Assembly (NCBI GenBank): GCA_017304135.1
Contig: JAFLBB010000017.1
Coordinates: forward strand, 17,163 to 81,162
Length of the DNA stretch: 64,000 nt
Reading direction: 5' to 3'
DNA from: Acidobacteriota bacterium
GTDB taxonomy: Bacteria > Acidobacteriota > Terriglobia > Bryobacterales > Bryobacteraceae
In this document: in pieces, positions 46,532 to 54,925 of the stretch
Layout: every line of letters starts with the position of its first letter
How positions within the stretch are numbered: the first letter of the stretch is position 1
Position numbers and translations under genes: made by a program
The notes under the pieces: generated by a model
What the model saw: only the letters and a program-made list of their open reading frames with translations
Databases searched by the model: none
Told to the model about the DNA's origin: nothing

Positions 46532-46560
46532 TGCAGCCTCCTCCCGGCCGTGCCATAATC
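46532..46560 (+). promoter_or_regulatory. promoter of the DUF898-M48 operon
   Basis: TTGCAG (46532-46537), a 17-base spacer and CATAAT (46555-46560) form a good sigma70-type promoter right after the rRNA terminator. The GTG start at 46566 is only five bases further, so the transcript should be leaderless. Confidence 0.6.
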
Positions 46561-46565
46561 CCCCC

Positions 46566-47543
46566 GTGGCCGCCCCTTCTGAATCCCCCCAATATCACTA
46601 CCTTCACTTCCACTGCACGGCGGAGGGCACTCCGCTTCTCGTCCTCTACCTGAAAACCATCCTCCTCTCCATCCTCACTCTCGGCATCTACTCCTTCTGG
46701 GGACGTACCGAGATCCGCCGCTACCTCCATAACGAGGTGTTCGCCGGCGACGACCGTTTCGAGTGGCACGGCACCGCTCTGGAACTCCTCGTCGGCTGGC
46801 TGAAGGCCATCGCCGTCCTCATTGTCATTTACGGACTCTTTTTCCTGGCCACACTCAGCGGTTCGGAAGCGGTGAAGGTCGGGGCCGTCATCGCGCTCTA
46901 TCTCGGCATCTTCGCCCTCATGCCGTTCATCCTCGTCGGTTCCCAGCGCTACCGGCTTAGCCGCACCTCGCTGCGCGGCATCCGCTTCTCCTCCACTGCC
47001 CGCACTGGGGAATTCGCCAAAATCTACTTCAAGGGGCTGCTGTTTACGATCTTCACCCTGGGCTTCTACTCTCCCTACTACGCCAACAATATTGTCGGTT
47101 ACCTGACCCGCAGCGCCCGTTATGGCGACCAGCCGTTCCATTACGACGGCGAAGGCCGGCCGCTGCTGGGCTCGTACTTCGCCATGATCTTTCTCCTGCT
47201 TCCTACGCTCTACCTGATCACTTTTTGGTATCTGGCCCGCCAGCAGCGTCATTTCTGGAATCACACCACCTTCGGGCCGGCCCGCTTTGAATGCACCATC
47301 CGCGGCCGACAGATTCTCTGGCTCATGTTTTCCAACTTTCTCCTGATCGTCTTCACCCTCGGCATCGCTTATCCCTGGACCCTCATCCGCGGCATCCGCC
47401 TGCAGTGCGCCACGCTGCGGCTGTTTGGTGAAGTTGACCTCTCTACCGTGCATCAACTCGTCACCGGACCGACGGCCACCGGCGAGGCTCTTGGCCAGGT
47501 GCTGGAAGTGGAGAGCGACATTGGCGGAGCGTTCGGCCTGTAG
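46566..47543 (+). CDS. DUF898 (YjgN-like) integral membrane protein
   Basis: A 325-residue polytopic membrane protein. The GTG at 46566 is preferred to an ATG at 46497, which lies in the rRNA terminator. Family marks are repeated TLGIYSFWGRTEIRRY, TLGFYSPYYANNIVGYL and TLGIAYPWTLIRGIR segments, each following a membrane helix. The function of DUF898 is unknown. The M48 peptidase gene begins six bases after its stop, so they form an operon. Confidence 0.86.
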   Translation: MAAPSESPQYHYLHFHCTAEGTPLLVLYLKTILLSILTLGIYSFWGRTEIRRYLHNEVFAGDDRFEWHGTALELLVGWLKAIAVLIVIYGLFFLATLSGSEAVKVGAVIALYLGIFALMPFILVGSQRYRLSRTSLRGIRFSSTARTGEFAKIYFKGLLFTIFTLGFYSPYYANNIVGYLTRSARYGDQPFHYDGEGRPLLGSYFAMIFLLLPTLYLITFWYLARQQRHFWNHTTFGPARFECTIRGRQILWLMFSNFLLIVFTLGIAYPWTLIRGIRLQCATLRLFGEVDLSTVHQLVTGPTATGEALGQVLEVESDIGGAFGL

Positions 47544-47549
47544 ACTGCG

Positions 47550-48629
47550 ATGACTGCCGCCTATTTCGACGGCCGCTCCGCCGTTCGCCACTCTGTGCAA
47601 CTCCGCCTTGCCGGCGAAGGGTTGATGCTCACCCGGGAAGATGGGCGCATTGAGCACTGGCCGTTTCACTCCTACCGCGTCCAGCGCAGCCCGGGTGATC
47701 GTTTCCTGCGATTTGAGCGCGCGCCTTATCGCGGAGAGTGCCTGCTGGTCGAAGACCCGGCCGACATCGCGCGCATCCTTGCCGAATTGCGCCACTCCGG
47801 ATCCTCCCCGGCGCGCCGCAAGCGCCTCGCTGCCATCCTGGTGGTGGCCACCGTCGCCATCTGTGCCGCACTCTATGCCGCTTTCCCCCTTGTAGTCTCC
47901 GCCATCGCCCGCTTTGCTCCTGTCGCATGGGAACAGCGATTGGGCCGCGCCGTTTCCCTTTCCCTTGCCCCGATGTCGGAACGCATCACTGACCCCGCCG
48001 CCGCGCGCGCCATTGCCAAGGTCGCCACGCGTCTTCATGAAGCCGCTCCCGGACCCTATCACTATCAGGTCTCCCTCACCCGCGAGGCCACCGTCAATGC
48101 CTGGGCCGCTCCCGGCGGCTATGTCAACGTCTACTGCGGGCTCGTTCAGCGGCTCGACTCCGGCGATGAATTTGCCGCCATCCTCGCGCACGAGTTCCAG
48201 CACGTCACCCAGCGCCACTCCACGCGCAACCTGGTGCGCACTCTTCTCATCCGCACCGCGCTGACACTCACGGGAACCGGCGGCGAAGGGCTCTTCGATA
48301 CGGCCGCCATGCTGGGCGCCCTCCAACTCATGCGCGGTGACGAGTCTGCCGCCGATGCCCTCGGCCTTGAACTGCTCGAACGCGCCCGCATCGATCCGCG
48401 CGCCATGGCCAGGGCTTTTGAGCGCATCGACCACGATTCAACAGAGCCAAGGGGGGACCTGCCGGGCGCGCTCGATTACCTCTCCACCCACCCCAGCACG
48501 CAAAGCCGCATCGAAGCCGCGCGCCGCGCTGCCCGCAGCGGCCAATACGAACCCGCACTCTCCCCCGCCGAGTGGAAGCAGCTCCAGCAGGCCTGCTATT
48601 CGTTGCCCGAAAGCGGCAGCGGCAAGTAG
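47550..48629 (+). CDS. M48-family membrane metallopeptidase
   Basis: A 359-residue zinc peptidase related to HtpX/BepA. A soluble N-terminal domain (1-90) precedes a membrane segment (about 93-120). The catalytic site is H214-E-F-Q-H218 with the third ligand E265 in GDESAADALG (E265xxxD269), and a STHPSTQSRI element follows. It probably works in membrane or envelope protein quality control, together with the DUF898 protein. The last 34 bases overlap the 3' end of the convergent sulfatase gene. Confidence 0.87.
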   Translation: MTAAYFDGRSAVRHSVQLRLAGEGLMLTREDGRIEHWPFHSYRVQRSPGDRFLRFERAPYRGECLLVEDPADIARILAELRHSGSSPARRKRLAAILVVATVAICAALYAAFPLVVSAIARFAPVAWEQRLGRAVSLSLAPMSERITDPAAARAIAKVATRLHEAAPGPYHYQVSLTREATVNAWAAPGGYVNVYCGLVQRLDSGDEFAAILAHEFQHVTQRHSTRNLVRTLLIRTALTLTGTGGEGLFDTAAMLGALQLMRGDESAADALGLELLERARIDPRAMARAFERIDHDSTEPRGDLPGALDYLSTHPSTQSRIEAARRAARSGQYEPALSPAEWKQLQQACYSLPESGSGK

Positions 48630-50023
48630 TCGTAGTCGACCATCATCTTCTCCGTCAGCAGCACCTTCAGCTCCCGCTCCACCTTGACCAGTTCCGGACG
48701 CCCCGCCAGGTTCGTCAACTCCGCCGGATCGCGTTCCAGGTCATACAACTCCATCACCGGCCGCTTGCCGAAGTAGATGCGCTCCCAATCGGCCTTGAGC
48801 ATGCCGGCCTTGTGCAGCGCCACCACCTCCTGCCAGCCCGCATCGCCCGCCGAATCCACCGGCTGATACTGCATCTGCGGCGTGCAGTTGTAAATGAGCT
48901 TCCACCTCTTAGTCCGCACGCACCGAGACAGATCGAACGTGCTCGCCTTCGTGTCTTCGGCAAACGGCGCATTGCCGTGATACAGGCGCGCGCCGAACAG
49001 CGCTTCCCGCGCCTTGTACCCGCTTGCGCTCGTGAGTGCGCCAAGAAAACTGCGCCCGGCCATCTCCTTCGGTTGTTCGGCACATGCGGCGGCGAGCAGC
49101 GTCGGAGTCATGTCTTCACCTGATACCAGGTCGTCGCACACCTGGCCAGCTTTGACGCGCTTCGGCCAGCGCACCAGCAGCGGCACATGCAAGCCGCGAT
49201 CGTAGAGCGAACCCTTCCCGCGCGGCAGCGCCATTCCGTTATCGCCCATGAAGACGATGATCGTATTGTCGGCGTCTCCGCGCGCCCCCACGGCATCCAC
49301 CACCCACTGGAACTCCTCGTCCATGCGACCGATCTCGTCGTAGTGACGGCGATAGTCCTCACGCATCCCCGGCACATCGGGCACATCCGCCGTCAAGCGC
49401 ACCTTCGCCGGATCATGCGGCTTGGCCAGTGCGTTCTTGTCCCATTGATGGTGCGGATCGTTGAAGTTCACCCACAGGAAGTAGGGCCGCTTGTCCGGTA
49501 TCTTGCCGAAGAACTCGGCCAGCTTCGCTTTCGTTTGCGCGCGCGACGAATTGCCGTCCAGCCAGTCCACGCGCCGCTGCCAGGTGAGCAGGTGATTGCG
49601 GTCAAACAGCTCCTGAATCGTAGGACCCACGCGCGCCGGGCCATCGAGATGGAACCAGCGCCGGCACACGCCCGTGAAGTAGCCCTTTGTTCGCAGCAGT
49701 TCCGGCAGCGTTACCACATCCGGAGGCAAGGGCGAAGAGAATCGCCCCATGCGCGCGCCCACCGGCGAGCGGCCCGTGAGCATCGCCGTGCGCGACGGTA
49801 CACACTGCGGCGCAGCCGTATAGGCATGCGCAAACCTCATCCCTTCGGAAGCAAATCGGTCCAGGTTCGGCGTGCGAATCTCCGGATCGCCATAGCAGCC
49901 CATGTAGGGCGCGCTATGGTCGTCGGAGAGAATCAGAACAATGTTCGGCGGCGGCTCCGTTGCCTGTCCAAAAGCCCGCTGCCCGAGGGCAGCCATCGTT
50001 GCCAGCGCGTCGCGTCGTCTCAC
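48596..50023 (-). CDS. arylsulfatase-family sulfatase
   Basis: A 475-residue alkaline-phosphatase-superfamily enzyme that hydrolyses sulfate esters. The modification site C74-V-P76-S77-R78 (CVPSRTAMLTG) is the Cys-type formylglycine motif. Calcium ligands D34/D35 (SDDHSAPYMGC) and GDNGMALPRGKGSLYDRG are also present. The leader RRRDALATMAALGQRAFG is twin-arginine-like, so the enzyme is probably exported. The start is GTG 50023. It is the last gene of the minus-strand quinoprotein cluster (24-base gap). No maturation enzyme is seen in the window. Confidence 0.87.
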   Translation of the reverse strand: MRRRDALATMAALGQRAFGQATEPPPNIVLILSDDHSAPYMGCYGDPEIRTPNLDRFASEGMRFAHAYTAAPQCVPSRTAMLTGRSPVGARMGRFSSPLPPDVVTLPELLRTKGYFTGVCRRWFHLDGPARVGPTIQELFDRNHLLTWQRRVDWLDGNSSRAQTKAKLAEFFGKIPDKRPYFLWVNFNDPHHQWDKNALAKPHDPAKVRLTADVPDVPGMREDYRRHYDEIGRMDEEFQWVVDAVGARGDADNTIIVFMGDNGMALPRGKGSLYDRGLHVPLLVRWPKRVKAGQVCDDLVSGEDMTPTLLAAACAEQPKEMAGRSFLGALTSASGYKAREALFGARLYHGNAPFAEDTKASTFDLSRCVRTKRWKLIYNCTPQMQYQPVDSAGDAGWQEVVALHKAGMLKADWERIYFGKRPVMELYDLERDPAELTNLAGRPELVKVERELKVLLTEKMMVDYDYLPLPLSGNE

Positions 50024-50047
50024 GCTGGCATTCTACTGCACGGCCAG

Positions 50048-51103
50048 TTACTGCACTACCAGCACCCCCCAAGGTCCGGTTCCCACGGGAATGCTCTTCA
50101 CCACTTTCTGTGCCACTACGTCCACCACCACGACCGCATTCGACGGCCCGTCGGCGGCAAACAGCAGCTTGCCATCCGGCGAGAGCGCAATCCCCCACGG
50201 CCGCGCGCCCACTTCGATCTCACCTTCCACGGCGTTCTTCGCCGTGTCGATGAGGAACAGTTTTCCGCCGCGCCCCGTGCTCACGTAGGCCTTGGTCCCA
50301 TCACTCGACACCGCCACATCCATCGGCTTAATCACACCGGGCTTGCCCAGCACGACCTTGCCCACCACCTTGTGCGCCACCGCGTCCACCACGCTCACAA
50401 AGCCGTCGTTCTCATTGGTCACATAGGCGCGCTTGCCATTAGGCAAAAACGCCACCGAGCGCGGCCGCCGCCCCACCTTCACGCTCTTGATTACCTTCTT
50501 GCCGGCAATGTCCACCGCCGTAATCGTTCCATCGTCCTCCGACGTCACATAGAAGAACTTCCCATCCGGGCTCGTGGTCACCCCCTCCGGCTCCTCGCCC
50601 ACGGTCACCGATGCCGTCACGCTGCCCGCGGCCACATCGACGAAACTCGCCTTCCCATCGTCCTCATTCGAGACGAACATCTGCGCGCCATCTTTGCTGA
50701 GCGCAAACTCCTCGGGGTCAGATCCGCTCTTGATCACGCGTGCCACCTTGCTCTGCGCCACATCGATCACGCCAATGCCATCGGCGCTCTTGTCGGGCGG
50801 CGGCAGGGTGCTTTCGTCCACTCCCGGCGGCGCGGGCGGCGAACCGCTCAGCGCCACGTACACCAACTTGCCGTCGGGACTCGCGTGAATCCCGCGCGGA
50901 CGTTTGCCCACAGGGATCGTCGCCATCACCTCCATCGCCACCGGATCGATCGCGCTTACGTCTCCCGAGTTCTCGTTCGTCACGTAGACGACATAGGGCG
51001 GCCGGGGCCGCTCCTGCTTGGTCTCCGCCTTCTTCTCCGCCACCGGCGCCGTCGAGCACGCCGCCATCACCATCACGCCCACCGCTACCGCAATCCGCTT
51101 CAT
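50048..51103 (-). CDS. YVTN-type beta-propeller lipoprotein
   Basis: A 351-residue lipoprotein (lipobox VMAAC, C16) made of YVTN-family blades such as VVYVTNENSGDVSAID, GIHASPDGKLVYVALSG, FFYVTSEDDGTITAVD and RAYVTNENDGFVSVVD. Similar proteins accompany PQQ-dependent alcohol catabolism genes. It begins directly at the stop of the quinoprotein dehydrogenase gene. A role as a periplasmic partner is inferred from context. Confidence 0.83.
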   Translation of the reverse strand: MKRIAVAVGVMVMAACSTAPVAEKKAETKQERPRPPYVVYVTNENSGDVSAIDPVAMEVMATIPVGKRPRGIHASPDGKLVYVALSGSPPAPPGVDESTLPPPDKSADGIGVIDVAQSKVARVIKSGSDPEEFALSKDGAQMFVSNEDDGKASFVDVAAGSVTASVTVGEEPEGVTTSPDGKFFYVTSEDDGTITAVDIAGKKVIKSVKVGRRPRSVAFLPNGKRAYVTNENDGFVSVVDAVAHKVVGKVVLGKPGVIKPMDVAVSSDGTKAYVSTGRGGKLFLIDTAKNAVEGEIEVGARPWGIALSPDGKLLFAADGPSNAVVVVDVVAQKVVKSIPVGTGPWGVLVVQ

Positions 51104-52711
51104 CTAGCTCTCCATCAGATCGAATACATAGAGCGAACGCCCGATCGGCATTGCCACATACTGCTTCCCATCCACAGCGTACGTCATCGGCCCTGAGTTC
51201 ATTGGTCCATTCGTTTTGAAGCGCCACAACAGTTCGCCCGTGGCCGCATTCAGCGCGAAGAAATCGCCCTGCCCGATGCCCGAAAACAGAAGCCCACCCT
51301 GAGTCGTCAGGATGCCTACGTTGAGCGGGATCTGCGTCTTGAACTCCCATTTCAGATTGCCCGTCTCCGGCTCCAGCGCGCGAATCGCGCCATACGGTTC
51401 TTCATCCGGCTTCACACGCTGGCCGCCGCCGTTGAAGATCACGCCCGGTTTGTACTCGGCCTCGCCCTTGTAATAGAACGCGCCCTGCTCGCGCGCCGGC
51501 ACATAGAAGAGCTTCGTCTGCGGGCTATAGGAAGGGCTCGCCCAGTTCGTTCCGCCCGCCAGCGACGGCCACACCAGGTTGCCTTCCTCGGTCGGATCGG
51601 TGCCGGCAATCACCATCGGCCGGCCGCTGTCGTCGAGCCCCTTGGCCCAGGTCTGTTTCACAAACGGTTTGCCCGCAAGGAACTTGCCGTTGTCGCGGTC
51701 CAGCACATAGAAGAACGCATTGCGGTTGGCCGTGGCCACCATCTTTTTGGCCGCGCCGCGAAATGTGCCGTCGATCAGCACCGGCACCTGCGTTGCATCC
51801 CAATCGTGCGTATCGTGCGGTGTGAACTGAAAGTGCCACTTCTTCTTGCCCGTGTCCACATCAAGCGCGATGAACGAGCAGGAGTAGAGGTTGTCGCCCA
51901 GCCGCACATCGCCGTTCCAATCAGGGCCCGGATTGCCTGTGCCCCAGATGGTCGTGTTCGTCGCCGGATCGTATGAGCCCGTCGTCCAGATGGCCGCCGA
52001 TCCCGTCTTCCAGGAGTCGCCCTCCCAGGTGCCGAATTCGGGATCGCCCGGTCCGGGAATCGTATGGAAGCGCCAGACGCGCTTGCCGGTCCTGGCATCG
52101 TAGGCGTCCAGGAAGCCGCGAATGCCAAACTCACCGCCCGCCGCGCCAATGAGGATTTTGTCCTTCACCGCCAGCGGAGCCACAGTCGACGAGTAGCCGA
52201 GCTTGTGGTCCGCCATCTCCACGTCCCACTTGATGCGCCCCGTCTTGGCGTCGAGCGCGATCAGGTGAGCGTCGATGGAGCCGTAATAGATGGTGTCGCC
52301 GAGAATGGCCACGCCGCGGTTCGGCCGCCCGCAGCAGAGCCGCAGATCCTGCGGAATCTTCTTCTCATAGCGCCACAGCAAATTGCCCGTGCGCGTGTCG
52401 AGCGACTTCACGATGTTCGGCCCCTCGGTGAGGAACATCACGCCGTCCACTACCAGCGGCGTCGTCTCGTGTGACTCCGTCGTGCCCGTGTGATGCACCC
52501 AGGCCACCTTCAGCCGCTTCACGTTCGACACGTTGATCTGGTCGAGCGCCGAGTGGCGCTGGCCGTTGTAGTTGCCCGAATAGGTGAGCCAGTTGTGCGG
52601 CTCCTTCTGCGCCTCCACGATGCGCGAAAACGGGACATTCTGCGCCCACGCGGCGCTTGCCGCCAACATCAACGCCAATCCCGACGTCAATCCCAACAGG
52701 GGCAGTCTCAT
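51104..52711 (-). CDS. PQQ-dependent alcohol dehydrogenase with D-x-D metal motif
   Basis: A periplasmic quinoprotein of 535 residues, methanol/ethanol dehydrogenase family. It has a signal peptide (GLALMLAASAAWAQ), the vicinal disulfide C126-C127 (LRLCCGRPNRG) and propeller blades with LDAKTGRIKW-type motifs. Predicted metal and catalytic residues are E194 (GGEFG), N260 (GTGNPGPDWNGD) and D303 in FTPHDTHDWDATQ. A second aspartate, D305, follows at +2, as in lanthanide-dependent members. The substrate is a primary alcohol or aldehyde (unspecified). The gene lies between a cytochrome c (overlapping by four bases) and the YVTN propeller. Confidence 0.87.
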   Translation of the reverse strand: MRLPLLGLTSGLALMLAASAAWAQNVPFSRIVEAQKEPHNWLTYSGNYNGQRHSALDQINVSNVKRLKVAWVHHTGTTESHETTPLVVDGVMFLTEGPNIVKSLDTRTGNLLWRYEKKIPQDLRLCCGRPNRGVAILGDTIYYGSIDAHLIALDAKTGRIKWDVEMADHKLGYSSTVAPLAVKDKILIGAAGGEFGIRGFLDAYDARTGKRVWRFHTIPGPGDPEFGTWEGDSWKTGSAAIWTTGSYDPATNTTIWGTGNPGPDWNGDVRLGDNLYSCSFIALDVDTGKKKWHFQFTPHDTHDWDATQVPVLIDGTFRGAAKKMVATANRNAFFYVLDRDNGKFLAGKPFVKQTWAKGLDDSGRPMVIAGTDPTEEGNLVWPSLAGGTNWASPSYSPQTKLFYVPAREQGAFYYKGEAEYKPGVIFNGGGQRVKPDEEPYGAIRALEPETGNLKWEFKTQIPLNVGILTTQGGLLFSGIGQGDFFALNAATGELLWRFKTNGPMNSGPMTYAVDGKQYVAMPIGRSLYVFDLMES

Positions 52712-53514
52712 TGCAGCGGCTCCTTCAGCGAAACCAGGTAGGCAACCAGGTCATCCAACTCGGTCGCGTTCAGCTTTTCTTGATAGGAAGGCATGGGCGA
52801 CCGCGAGCGGTCGGCCGTCACCTCCTTCAGGTCTTTCCTCAGATAGGAGTGATTGTTGCCGGCGAAATCGCGCAGCACCACGGCGAAGGTATCTTCGTGC
52901 ACGCGGACACCGTCGATGGTTTTGCCCGACACCGTCAACACCCGCGTCGGCACAAAGCCCTCGGGTAGCGACGCCGGCGGATTGATCAGCGACTCGCGCA
53001 GGTGTGAAGCGCTGCGCTTCATGCCGATGCTGGAAAGATCCGGTCCCATGTAGCCGCCCGTGAAGACGCCCCCCTGCTTCACCGTGTGGCACCCCGCGCA
53101 GCCATGCTTCGCATACAGCGCCTTGCCCGCCGCGACGTTGCCCGAGACAGCGCGCACATCCACCTTGGCCAGGCTGCGCACGTAGGCCGCCACCTGCGTC
53201 ACCTCGCGCCGCGTCATGTGCCAGGCTGACGGCATTTCGGTGCCGGGAATGCCCACCTCGATAATGCGCGCCAGGTCGCCATCGGTCTTGGCCTGCACCA
53301 ACTCCTGCCGCGACAAGTCAGCGCCCTTGCCGCCATCGCCCGTGGGACCGTGGCAATAGGTGCATGAGCCGAGATAGAGCTTCTTGCCGCGAGCCAGGTC
53401 CTCGGGGCTGTCAGGCAGTTTCACAGCCTCTTTCGGCTGGGCCGCGGCCACGGCGGCCAACCACAGCAAGCCCAGCGCCATTCGTGCGAATCGGTGTACG
53501 TTCATGGCCCACAT
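52708..53514 (-). CDS. dihaem cytochrome c
   Basis: A 268-residue exported protein with two c-type haem sites, C51-T-Y-C54-H and C138-A-G-C141-H. The signal peptide ends near AAVAAAQ. The start at 53514 is backed by AGGAGG nine bases upstream; MNVHR at 53505 is an alternative. The C-terminal stretch (TVSGKTIDGVRVHEDTFAVV, then MPSYQEKLNATELDDLVAYL) resembles planctomycete-type haem-binding domains. It overlaps the dehydrogenase start by four bases, so it is the likely electron acceptor for the quinoprotein. Confidence 0.87.
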   Translation of the reverse strand: MWAMNVHRFARMALGLLWLAAVAAAQPKEAVKLPDSPEDLARGKKLYLGSCTYCHGPTGDGGKGADLSRQELVQAKTDGDLARIIEVGIPGTEMPSAWHMTRREVTQVAAYVRSLAKVDVRAVSGNVAAGKALYAKHGCAGCHTVKQGGVFTGGYMGPDLSSIGMKRSASHLRESLINPPASLPEGFVPTRVLTVSGKTIDGVRVHEDTFAVVLRDFAGNNHSYLRKDLKEVTADRSRSPMPSYQEKLNATELDDLVAYLVSLKEPLQ

Positions 53515-53527
53515 CGCGTCCGTCCTC

Positions 53528-54289
53528 CTACTCCCAAGCCTGGTCCTTCATAAAGCCCCGGTGTTCGGCCAGCGGCCGTTCCGAGCGGAAGTGGCGCTTG
53601 TACGTGGCGATCCAATCCTCAGCCAGTTCCGCCTGCACGCTTGTCAGCTCCAACGCGCCCGAGCACACCTGCCGGCGCAGATCATCTTCCAGCGCATCCT
53701 TCACGCGAGAATTCCAGATACCCTCCGCATAGGGCTGCGGCCACAGATTACGCGCCTCCTCGGCGCCGCCCAGCGCGGGACTAATCAGGTAGTCGAGCTC
53801 ATAAGCCCGCGCCCGCGGCCGGGCGATCCTGTAATCGCGGAACACGCGCCGCGCCAGTTCCACGGGAGCCCGCCGCTCGCCATCTTCCTCCGCCAGCCCG
53901 CACACCTCGTCCCGCGTCAGCGCCCGCGCCGCGCCGGGCGTCAGCCGCGCATCGGGCAAGGGCCCCGCCGGGGCTCGCAGGTGGGTGTTCCACAACACGC
54001 CGCCGGCCACCGCCGCCATCACACAGGCCGCCGCCGCATAGCGCAGCCAGTGGCGCGAGCGCGTCTCCAATCCACGCCGCAGGTTCGCCAGTGGTTGCTC
54101 CATCGCGGGCGGCGCTGTTGATGGTCTCGACGCCACCCAGTTCGCCATCGCCTGTTCCAGTTGCGCCCGCCGCGCGCCGCACGCCTGGCACTGCGCCACA
54201 TGCGCGATCCATTCCTGTTCACGCGCGCCCGCTTCACCGTCCAACAGCAGCAGCAATTCTTCATCCCGCAAATGCTCATGCGCGCGCAT
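53528..54289 (-). CDS. anti-sigma factor with C-terminal degenerate HNH-like domain
   Basis: A 253-residue single-pass membrane protein. The cytoplasmic N-terminus is a zinc-binding anti-sigma domain (H30-xxx-C34-xx-C37, HVAQCQACG), and a membrane helix follows at about 81-101. The outer part (about 160-232) reads YELDYLISPALGGAEEARN, then LWPQPYAEGIW, and continues with a VKDALEDDL and VCSGALELTSVQAELAEDW pattern. It matches a widespread secreted HNH-like domain in which the motif is usually xELDHLI; here Y167 replaces the histidine. The gene begins six bases after the ECF sigma stop. The sensing role of the outer domain is inferred. Confidence 0.78.
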   Translation of the reverse strand: MRAHEHLRDEELLLLLDGEAGAREQEWIAHVAQCQACGARRAQLEQAMANWVASRPSTAPPAMEQPLANLRRGLETRSRHWLRYAAAACVMAAVAGGVLWNTHLRAPAGPLPDARLTPGAARALTRDEVCGLAEEDGERRAPVELARRVFRDYRIARPRARAYELDYLISPALGGAEEARNLWPQPYAEGIWNSRVKDALEDDLRRQVCSGALELTSVQAELAEDWIATYKRHFRSERPLAEHRGFMKDQAWE

Positions 54290-54294
54290 CGCCG

Positions 54295-54873
54295 TCAACC
54301 TCTCTCCACTACACTGAGCTTGTTCAGCGACCGCGCCAGTGAAGCCGCCACCGCGCCGAGCGACATCTCCAGCGCTTCGCCGATCTCGCGGTAGCGCAGC
54401 CCCTCGGCACGCAGCAACAGGCAATACCGGTCGCGTTCGGGCAGCGCCGCCACCACGTTTTGCATGCGTACCTGCCGCGCCTTCCAATCCGCCTGCTCCT
54501 CCGGCGTCATGCCGCCGTCCACCAGGTCGAACTCCGCCGTCTCGCATCCCTTGCGCATCAGCCGTTTCAGAGCCAGGTTGTGGCCGACGCGAAATACCCA
54601 GCCGCGCAGGCAATCCCGCGGCTTTCCCTGCCGCAGATGTTCATACAGGCTGAGGAACGTCTCCTGCGCCACATCCTCGCTGTCGTCCTCGCGCAGCCCC
54701 AACGAACGCAGGTAGCGCAGCAGCGGTGCGCGCAGCTCGACGAACAGGGCCGTCACCTCTTCGCGCACACACGGCGCCCCGTTGACTCCAATGCCAATGC
54801 GGATGCTTCCCAGAACGCTGCTCACACGTAGCCCCTCAACTCCTCGATCCGGCGTGAACCCGTCTTCCCTCAT
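54295..54873 (-). CDS. ECF sigma factor
   Basis: An ECF-type sigma70 protein with region 2 ([47 protein letters not shown]) and region 4 ([40 protein letters not shown]). The start is uncertain: ATG 54873 gives 192 residues, and GTG 54768 would trim a low-homology N-terminal part. It is followed by its anti-sigma gene and is divergent from a TonB receptor gene, a layout like Fec-type surface signalling, although the receptor lacks an obvious signalling domain. Confidence 0.82.
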   Translation of the reverse strand: MREDGFTPDRGVEGLRVSSVLGSIRIGIGVNGAPCVREEVTALFVELRAPLLRYLRSLGLREDDSEDVAQETFLSLYEHLRQGKPRDCLRGWVFRVGHNLALKRLMRKGCETAEFDLVDGGMTPEEQADWKARQVRMQNVVAALPERDRYCLLLRAEGLRYREIGEALEMSLGAVAASLARSLNKLSVVERG

Positions 54874-54925
54874 GCCCGGAAAAAAAAGACTGAACACAGG
54901 CCCACCGGCAGGAATATCGTATTCT

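Noticed and set aside
46497..46565. Upstream ATG for the DUF898 protein
   Set aside because: The ATG lies in the rRNA terminator; the promoter and GTG at 46566 explain the start better.
46527..48434. 635-codon minus-strand frame opposite DUF898 and M48
   Set aside because: Low-complexity Gly/Glu/Ala antisense translation; it runs across two genes with clear motifs.
49187..51196. 669-codon plus-strand frame opposite the sulfatase and YVTN genes
   Set aside because: His/Arg-rich antisense of two recognised genes, with no start signal.
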